NCBI GenBank assembly: GCA_033816765.1
Contig: CM066292.1
Coordinates: forward strand, 1,364,001 to 1,428,000
Direction of reading: 5' to 3'
Source: Nothopassalora personata
Lineage: Eukaryota; Ascomycota; Dothideomycetes; Mycosphaerellales; Mycosphaerellaceae
DNA length: 64,000 bases
Below, piece after piece: positions 57,055-64,000 of the stretch. The position numbers and the translations under genes were made by a program. Every line of letters starts with the position of its first letter. The stretch's first letter is position 1. A model generated the notes under the pieces. It had not been told where the DNA came from, did no database searches, and saw only the letters and a program-made list of their open reading frames with translations.

Positions 57055-57925
57055 CGCCGCTAGCATATTTTCGCTTAATCTTCTAACATTAGAAACACTT
57101 ACGGTCCAGGTGCTCCCGAGGAAATCGATATCTAGCACAGCCGCTCACTAAGAGTAGCCCGTATCCATGCGGGATACCGTACGTTAGCGTAAAGATGTGG
57201 AGGGTGATCTTAAGCTAGCTCTCGACAACTTAGTGGATTTCGAACGTAGCTGTTCAGCCGTTGTCGCATTGGTTAGGAGGGGAAGTCCTCTTTAGTTAAT
57301 CCTAAGCTATATGAATAAGTTAGCTAAGATGCTACGCGGTTTTCTAAAGACCGGATTAATCGGAGGAGATTAGCTAGGCCGGGTCGTGTGGATGTTTTGG
57401 CGATAATATAGATAGTGTTTCTAGGTAGGATCTAGCGTCATGTATCATTTACTCGTAATAACAACACGTCGACATCTCGTGTTCATCTGTATCTAGAACG
57501 TGCGGCATACTTTAAAGAACGGAAAAGCGCCGCCCTGAGGCTGTCCCTAAAGTGTTCACCGATTTACTATAACGCTAGCTTTAGAAAAGATCGATAACGG
57601 TAGCGTAGACAGTCTTATTCCTTCGCTGTTAACAGATGCTTTGTAAAAGGTAAGTTCGAAATAGAGTGACTTCGGAAAACGCTTCGATTCGGGTTCAGCG
57701 CTTTTATTACCGTGTGTAGAAGTCCACGCTATACTACGCACCTTGGTCCGGAGTAAGGCCGTCCCTACATCTCTTATAGTAATTAGGTGTAGTAGCTGGG
57801 ATTCGAGTACTTATTACTACATATAGCACCTTACTGTCGTGTTATTAATATATAGCCCTCGTTACTAATCTAAGGTGTTGTTAGCGCTCTCGTTACATCT
57901 ATAGTTAGGCGTAGATTACCGCTGT
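57055..57925. other. Decayed DNA upstream of the Tc1-like element
   Basis: A minus-strand open frame at 57556-57741 (SKRFPKSLYFELTFYKASVN) reads like protein but lacks further support. The 5' end of the Tc1-like element probably lies near 57800 but no terminal repeat was found. Confidence 0.35.
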
Positions 57926-58163
57926 AGTAGCAGCACGAGATCGAGCGCCTGTTTCTCGATACCTCCTATAGCAATAATGCTATTACTAACCTTCTCAACC
58001 TAGGTAGGCGCGCTATAGATAAATATCGTAACAACTTTAGGTTGTATAGACAGGTGTATATAGATCTAGGGCCCGATAGTAGACCTCTAATCTTAATATA
58101 GATCTTTCGAGATCGTATATTCGAATACCTTAGTAATCGCCCTACCTCTTATTAAGACGAAGT

Positions 58164-58511
58164 TGTTACGGAACAGTGTTATCGGTGCAAATGGTTGGAC
58201 AACGGAGCAGGAAACCAGACGAAGCTGCAGACATGGATGCCTGGGGAGTCACGTGACAGAGCGATCAGGACTGATCGGTCCTGATCACTCTTGATCAGTT
58301 GATCAGACTCGCTCAGGGCAGAGCAGGACAGATCACGCCAAGACATGGCACTATATAGACGACGCTTCTTTACGAGTAGATAGGAGCCTCGTGCTCAACT
58401 CATTTTAAGTATACACCATATACTGTTTGGAACCACTACCTTCATAACTGATTGAGACATCCCTGCAAAGATCCAAGCCCGAGTTGTGATAACGTACAGC
58501 GGTTCCTAACA
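58164..58511 (+). repeat. Nonaut-B 5' LTR
   Basis: 348 bp. Its U5-side half matches the nonaut-A LTR; its U3 is different and is packed with GATCAG/CTGATC palindromic repeats. Confidence 0.93.
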
Positions 58512-58537
58512 ACTTTGAGCACCACCACCAGGGCCCT

Positions 58538-59537
58538 TTGCATATGTCTGGGAGAGACGCTACCCGGAGTCCGTCACGACAACAGCCACAGTCAACTGGC
58601 ATCACGGAACGAATGAGCGAAATGTCGATTACAGGAAGCAGCAAGAACAACAACACTCCTATGGGTATGCTGAACCCATTGGACCACCACCGTGCACCTA
58701 AGGTGTCTACGCCGGAGACGTTCGACGGGACCAAGGACAAACTGGAGGCTTTTCAACTGCAGGTTCAGTTGTACCTTCACTTCAACGCACACCAGTTTCA
58801 AGGCGAGGCCAGCAAGGTCTTGTACGCCGCATCCTTCCTACGAGGAAAAGCAGCTAGAGGATTCCGACCATACCTCAAGGACTGGCTACACAACCAGGGC
58901 GAGGGAGAAACACCGAAAACGGAAACTCGAAAAAATTTTCCACGACTACGACGAGTTTGAGACGAAACTCGATGATCTATACGGGATACCAAATGAGGAG
59001 GTATACGCCGACCGACATATCCGACAACTTCGACAGACTACTTCTGTAGCGCTGTACGCCTCAGAATTCCAAGGATATGCCGCCGACCTGGAATGGAACG
59101 ACGCAGCTTTGCGATCGCAGTTCTACCTCGGGCTGAAAGACAACGTCAAAGCCGAACTATCCCGAAACGCCAGCGTCGTTACGCTAGGGGCGATGATCAA
59201 GGCAGCAAAGGAGATCGACGAAAGGCTCCAGGAGTTGAGGTACGACCGACACGTACAGCCTGGATACCAGAGACCCGCCGCGGGCGGAAGAGGGGGCTTC
59301 AAGGCCAGAAGTCAGGACCCTAATGGTTACGGAGACCCAATGGAATTGGACGTAACGGAACGTAGGACAGGAAGGGGGCTGAAGAGCAAAGGTTCCACCT
59401 GCTACGTATGTGGCGAGCAAGGCCATTATGCAAGGAACTGCAAGAAAAAGAACATGGTTAGCCGCGAGTTCAACGCAATGATTCGCGAAGAGAATACATA
59501 CCAGGAATGCGAGAACTTCTTCTCGAAATCTGCCTAG
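58538..59537 (+). pseudogene. gag: Nonaut-B gag with one-base frameshift
   Basis: Starts at ATG 58538 with the same protein as nonaut-A gag. Near 58930 the run reads CGAAAAAATTTT, with one A more than the nonaut-A copy. The first frame then ends after 140 codons; the second frame carries the rest, including the CCHC knuckle (CYVCGEQGHYARNC), to TAG at 59537. Only a few residues differ from the intact copy, so the frameshift is recent. A programmed shift is conceivable but the nonaut-A copy needs none. Confidence 0.88.
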
Positions 59538-59814
59538 CAGAAACAACCTGAGGACAGCAAGGCATCAAACAGCGGCTTCTTGATTTGATGACCTAGGGAA
59601 AAGAAGTCAACACTACGACACGGCCACAACGAACAAGAATACCCACGATGGGAGGACACCACTGGGGGTTTCTAGGAAACCAGACCGGGAAATTTCGTCC
59701 AGAACGCGCTTGCGACGGTCAGTCGAGGACGGCATCGTTAGCAAGAGAAGGAAAGGACTCACAAGTCTTTATAAAATGGATTGTTGGGGACAACAATGCT
59801 GAAGGGGGGGATTA
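59538..59814 (+). other. Nonaut-B region after gag, antisense ORF lost
   Basis: The first about 80 bp match the same place in nonaut-A, then diverge where the antisense ORF would end. The remaining sequence up to the polypurine tract has no recognisable coding content. An open frame at 59648-59935 runs into the LTR and is not supported. Confidence 0.6.
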
Positions 59815-60162
59815 TGTTACGGAACAGTGTTATCGGTGCAAATGGTTGGACAACGGAGCAGGAAACCAGACGAAGCTGCAGACATGGATGCCTGGGGAGT
59901 CACGTGACAGAGCGATCAGGACTGATCGGTCCTGATCACTCTTGATCAGTTGATCAGACTCGCTCAGGGCAGAGCAGGACAGATCACGCCAAGACATGGC
60001 ACTATATAGACGACGCTTCTTTACGAGTAGATAGGAGCCTCGTGCTCAACTCATTTTAAGTATACACCATATACTGTTTGGAACCACTACCTTCATAACT
60101 GATTGAGACATCCCTGCAAAGATCCAAGCCCGAGTTGTGATAACGTACAGCGGTTCCTAACA
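59815..60162 (+). repeat. Nonaut-B 3' LTR
   Basis: 348 bp, apparently identical to the 5' LTR. Confidence 0.93.
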
Positions 60163-61011
60163 GAAGTCGCCTAGTACCTGTACGACGAGTAGGATGTAAT
60201 AGTCTCGAGATCGACGATATCGCGCGTGTTAACCGCGAGAGGTTAGAAGCGCGGAGTCGCTGTTCGTCGTACTAGGGAACGGAATCAAGAGCTTCGTAAC
60301 GCGTTCGAGATGTTATAGGGGGATATGCCGATAGATCGAGTCTACTGTGTTAATAAGAGCGCTTCGAATAAACGAACCGGTTAGCGTAAGAGAGGGTAGG
60401 CTCCTATAGGTATGCTATGCTTCGAAGAAGGATCTTATAAAAGAGAGGTGCGGTAGTTAGTCCTACCTACTATAACGACGAATAGATACCTCTATAGGAC
60501 CCTCGTGTTCTAAGGTAGTATTACCGCCGAGCTATTCGAGGCCTAGTTAGAGTATACGGTGCTACCGCAGCTCGAAAGAGGGATGTTTCTCGTTATAGAT
60601 AACGTATCGATTTATCGCGGTAAGAGGGTGCGAGAGCTATATAATGCGGCTAGTGTATACCTCCGCCTACTACTACCGTATTCGCTAGACTTTAACCCTA
60701 TCGAATTGTCCTTTGGGGTGCTAAAGGCTTAGATTCGGAGGCACGCCCACATCGCTAAGGTGTACGATACGTACGGCGGGTTTTTAAAGTAGGCGATCGC
60801 GGAGTTCGACGAGGGTATAGCGCGTGCGTAGTTCTAGAAGTGTAGTTATTGCTAAGGTAGTGTTAGTAATAAGAGAGCGAAGAATAAGGAAGTGCGGAAC
60901 TTCCTTAGTAGCGGCATTACGAGCGCGCGCTAGTATCGCGATGCCGCTAAGTAGGGTCCGGACATAAGCCGAGAGGAGCGCCTTAAAGCTTTACACGACA
61001 TTGTTTTATAG

Positions 61012-61429
61012 CAACGCAACACATTCTACACTTCTTTATATATCTTGGTAGTTCTATATATGCGCTATATCGTAAAAAAAGCGCGTACGAAACGGACTCG
61101 TAGTTATTAATCGTATGTATGCAATCCATTTTCCGGACCCTTCGATTACATGTCGCTACCGAGCTTCCGAGCACAGCCGTAAAAGTCCTAGGATTATTCC
61201 CGACCTAATCGGAAGACTCTCCGCGGAACTTCATTTACTTATTAGAGGGCGGCTTAAAAGCTTACTATCTAGACGACGATAGTAAGGTGCAACACTACAA
61301 TATATATGCACTTTATAGACTATAGATTGATAGTATAGGTATCTAACTACACCCTTAAAAAAGAACCGTGTAAAAATATGTATATAGTGTTAATTCGTCC
61401 TAGCCTAAAGTTTTTAGTCTCGATATAGC
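61012..61429. other. RIPed DNA after the Tc1-like transposase
   Basis: AT-rich with many TA dinucleotides; probably the element's 3' end plus flank. No terminal repeat seen. Confidence 0.35.
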
Positions 61430-61890
61430 TACTCGTCTCCTACAAAGTTACGCCGGGATGTGTATGCCGTAGTAAGTCGATATTTCCGAATACTGCTCTT
61501 TATCTTAGACTACTGTCCTTCCTTTAACCTATAGTCCTTCACCTATACTATTAGTTTAATATTGTAGATCTACTAAAGATTAAGATCCTTCTATATAACT
61601 AGCAGGTTATACATCGCGTCTAAGTCGTCGTGTCGATTCATCTAGAAAGCGGTGCTGCCCTTTATCTAGTTAAAGCAGTTCTTAACGATAACGCTAGTCT
61701 CTATATTAACACCTTAAGAACTAAACGGCTCTAGCGGTAACGGAGAGCGACGACGTTATAGACTCGAATAGTCGCTTACTACACCTCTAAAGTACTGCTT
61801 AATAACTAGAGTGTGTCTAACGACTATAGTAGCCTACTTCGTTAAGGCAGCGCCGTATAGATTTACCTTATCTTTCCCTCTATTCTTCTA
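61430..61890 (-). pseudogene. RIPed ORF of unknown function (gene B)
   Basis: A single minus-strand frame from about 61890 to 61430 reads as Trp-poor protein interrupted by TAG/TAA only: KDKVNLYGAALTK, VVRHTLVIKQYFRGVVSDYS, VNIETSVIVKNCFN, NRHDDLDAMYNLLVI, IRKYRLTTAYTSRRNFVGDE. Former Trp codons appear as TAG. The RIP level indicates a repeated sequence, so an unrecognised transposon protein is likely. Confidence 0.5.
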
Positions 61891-61899
61891 CAACTTAGC

Positions 61900-62640
61900 G
61901 TCGTCCTATAGAGAGCGCCTTCACGCGGCGGACGACGTAAGTATCTTCGTTACGACGAAGAGAAACCAAGACTCTCTCTCTCGAAAAATACAAGCCTACT
62001 CGACTCGAAACAAGAAAAGACAGGTCGGACGAACCGAACGAACGAGATACGCTCAAAATCTACAAACAAGAACTCCGGAACTGCGAGAAGGGAAAGCGAC
62101 GTACATAGCGTACACGTCGCTCGAACAACGAAGGCGCTGTCTACCTGTCGTCCCGGCAAACCACGTAAACTGCCGGCTGGAACCAAGAGAGGCGTTTAGG
62201 GGCGCAAACCACGTATACTGCACGGCTGGAACCAAGAGAGGCCGAGGGGGGGCCGACAGCGAGGCCACTGCGACCGAGGAGCTACACTCGAGACCGGAGA
62301 ACGCGACTGGATTGAAACAGAGGCAACGGGTGTTTCTTGGGATTTTGCTCGGTGCGTACGGGTACGGCCGGCTTGGCTTTTTAAAACAAGAACGAGACAC
62401 GGGCGCAAAACTTGTCTCGCCCGGGGCAAGGCGACAAACCGCAATTCTCGACAAGACACGACTACCGGGTACGCGCGTACTACGCCGCAATATATTCGAT
62501 TTACGTTTCGAATAGCGAGCGTTGCTCGCATCTTTTAAGGAGTTTTTACGTCCGGGGTACGACGGGGCTTTTCTCCTTCTCTCAAATTTTGGTCTCGCTC
62601 TCGAGACCCGTGTTGCATAGTCTTTGACTCAAATAGCACG
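61900..62640. repeat. GC-rich, little-RIPed island with direct repeats
   Basis: About 740 bp retaining CpA/TpG between RIPed genes. Contains two copies of a roughly 45-bp direct repeat (CAAACCACGTAWACTGC followed by GGCTGGAACCAAGAGAGGC) at about 62157-62250. A 234-codon plus frame (61811-62515) and minus frames overlap it but look like by-products of GC richness. It could be a solo LTR, a 5' region of an element or a promoter; no terminal repeat or target duplication found. Confidence 0.45.
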
Positions 62641-62656
62641 TTAATGGAATAATCAA

Positions 62657-63805
62657 TCAATCAATCTACAACTTAGCTACTAACGTAGAGCCTAGGTCCT
62701 TAATTGTAACACGCGGTACTGTTAGATCACGCTCTAAGGTAACGAAGGTAGCGTGCTACCTACGAGCGATCTCTTAATACACCTTATAATAGTCCTCTAC
62801 GTTGTCTAGACCGCTATACTAATAGGTGTAGCCGTAGTTCTTATAATATCGGTTGCTGTAGTGCTACTACGTATTTAGCTAATTAAGGAAGTTCGTGTTA
62901 GGTGTCTCTTTAGGCTCTTTACCTTCAATTCGACCTTTACCTTTAACACTACCTTACGAGGGTTAAGATCGACTATAATAACCGGTACGTAACTTACGAA
63001 GCTACTTACGCGTAGCAGTCTTACGCGCGGCTCTACGCTAGCTAGACGCTCTAACACTACCTCCTCGAGCCGGTGTCGATAGTACCGAACGATCTACCGT
63101 CGTTATAGTAATCTCGAGATAGAGCCCCTTTCTATTCTTATGCTACTACCGAGTGAGTTGCTTATAGGCGCGGTCGACATTATTAAGAGCTTCGTCTTTA
63201 TCGTAGTTCATAATCGACACGTAAAGGAGATTACTACAGCGCTCGAATCGAGCGACAATGCGGTAGCTAATTACTCGGTAGATATCGCTATTTAGCGCAC
63301 TACCTCGTTCGCGATTATAAGTCTTTATCCACGCGTAAAGAAAGCGCTTCCACTCGTTATAGGTATTATCCGACTCTACTACACCCGACTAGCTCTTTAC
63401 GGTAAGGTCCTCCTTACTATAGACAATACGAAAGGTTGCTAACCAGTTAGGCTCTTTAGGCTCTTTATCTTAAGCGGCATTATCTTCTTTAGCCTCCTCT
63501 ACCTCCTACTGTTCCTTATTATTAACACCACTCCGCGCTGGGCCTATAGATTAGTCGAGAAGCTAGTTATCGAGACGCGCCTATTTATCTACCTCCGGCT
63601 CTTTAACCACCGTCGAGAGGCGCTGCTTACCCTTGCCCTTATTACGCTTAGCCGGAGCCTTCGCTTTACGACGAGATAAGGACGACACTTCGGCCTAAGC
63701 TTCGAGCTAGCTATTATATGGACGCGACGGTGCGGTGCGAGAGCGCTTCGAAGGCTGCTAAGAGCGCGTCTTAGTAGGCGTGCTACGGGCTCGTTTTAGT
63801 AGCAT
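62657..63805 (-). pseudogene. RIPed 383-codon ORF of unknown function (gene A)
   Basis: From ATG 63805-63803 to TGA 62659-62657 the minus strand is one frame of 383 codons with no frameshift, broken only by TAG/TAA stops. The N-terminal 60-70 residues are basic (LLKRARSTPTKTRS; RRKAKAPAKRNKGKGKQRL). Then comes a globular part with NWLATFRIVYSKEDLTVKS, NEWKRFLYAWIKTYNRERGS and YRVISYRIVARFERCSNLLY. A basic linker follows, then a C-terminal part with SNRYYKNYGYTYQYSGLDNV and FVTLERDLTVPRVTIKDLGS. No family recognised. RIP implies it is repeated in the genome. Confidence 0.6.
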
Positions 63806-64000
63806 TACTAGTAGGTAAACAACACCTAGGACTGGCGACGGCGAGGTTATATCAACGACACAACAATATATAAGACTATTGGGACAATATATCGCTATTC
63901 CCAGATACTACGCGTGTTTACTATAAGGAACGCGGGACGGGCTATCTTCGGACCCTGTGCCGGCAGCATGGCGCGGACTTCTGCACACGATAGTACATTC
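63806..64000. other. Upstream of gene A, nothing recognised
   Basis: The sequence AACACCTAGGA near 63830 resembles one upstream of the MULE transposase (about 38129), a weak hint of shared promoter or element ancestry. The last about 100 bp lack RIP. Confidence 0.3.

Larger units (their letters stand above)
58164..60162 (+). mobile_element. Nonaut-B: gag-only LTR retrotransposon, not RIPed
   Basis: 348-bp LTRs (58164-58511 and 59815-60162), identical by eye, flanked by GAAGT (58159-58163 and 60163-60167), inserted in the Tc1-like transposase. Interior holds gag only. The antisense ORF present in nonaut-A is missing: homology stops shortly after gag, near 59620. Polypurine tract gaaggggggg just before the 3' LTR. 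Confidence 0.93.
57931..61011 (+). pseudogene. Tc1/mariner-like transposase remnant, split by nonaut-B
   Basis: Plus-strand reading frame with TAG/TAA stops. N-terminal helix-turn-helix region near 57940-58140 (NNAITNLLNLGRRAIDKYRN; IFRDRIFEYLSNRPTSY). After nonaut-B it resumes at 60168 with RERNQELRNAFEML. The catalytic domain has VYCVNKSASNKRTG (mutated D-E), MFLVIDNVSIYRGKRVREL and YSLDFNPIELSFGVLKA, matching a DDE_3-type D..D..E fold. Ends at TAG 61009-61011. Terminal inverted repeats and TA duplication were not located, so element ends are unknown. Confidence 0.82.

Noticed and set aside
58405..58740. 111-codon frame antisense to nonaut-B LTR and gag (and its twin at 30298-30633)
   Set aside because: Shadow of the gag coding strand and LTR; unlike the Zn2Cys6 ORF it has no domain and lies at the 5' end.
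61811..62515. 234-codon plus-strand ORF
   Set aside because: Overlaps the coding strand of RIPed gene B and a GC-rich island; long frames are open in several phases there and no motif supports it.

Overview
The window reads as a gene-poor, repeat-packed compartment of a filamentous ascomycete genome. Evidence: short GT..AG introns of 61-86 bp, fungal-type transposon families, and pervasive RIP-like decay. Most repeats have lost CpA (and TpG on the other strand) to TpA, so CAG, CAA and TGG codons have become TAG or TAA while CpG largely survives. Almost nothing in the repeats is translatable as it stands, but family motifs remain legible when TAG/TAA is read as former Trp/Gln.

Layout. 1-6020: low-repeat DNA with decayed coding traces, one well-supported spliced gene (3098-3965), a MITE-like repeat and short tandem repeats. 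6021-20375: a Ty1/Copia element (Copia-1, TSD AATGC) carrying a nested Ty3/Gypsy chromovirus (Gypsy-1, 10793-17867, TSD CTTAG). 20381-24590: decayed host genes and a second spliced gene (23408-23965). 24600-38329: a Mutator-like element (9-bp TSD) containing Gypsy-2 (25778-35496, TSD TAGCG). Gypsy-2 in turn holds a gag-only element (nonaut-A, 28436-30856, TSD CATAT) and a solo Gypsy-1-type LTR (34881-35289, TSD CGTTC). 38340-44465: decayed host genes. 44474-53421: a hAT element (8-bp TSD) with a nested Copia-2 (45607-51220, TSD CGTAT). 53430-57925: more decayed host DNA. 57931-61011: a Tc1/mariner-like transposase split by a second gag-only element (nonaut-B, 58164-60162, TSD GAAGT). 61430-63805: two RIPed reading frames of unknown function either side of a GC-rich island with little RIP.

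The most interesting signal is an antisense accessory ORF between pol (or gag) and the 3' LTR in Gypsy-1, Gypsy-2 and nonaut-A. It starts 75-91 bp inside the 3' LTR, runs against gag-pol and is 182-185 codons long. It encodes six cysteines in the C-x2-C-x6-C-x8-C-x2-C-x6/7-C pattern of the fungal Zn2Cys6 cluster, followed by a Glu/Arg-rich coiled coil. It is intact in nonaut-A. The LTR pairs sharing this architecture keep R-U5 but have unrelated U3 regions, which suggests (inference) an element-encoded DNA-binding protein paired with exchangeable U3 sequences.

How the parts fit: old insertions (Copia, Gypsy, hAT, MULE, Tc1) were mutated by RIP. Some sequences, namely nonaut-A, nonaut-B and the solo LTR, arrived later or escaped. 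Several insertions split formerly continuous host reading frames, and removing the hAT rejoins one in frame. All calls are from reading the sequence by eye; no database or alignment software was used.
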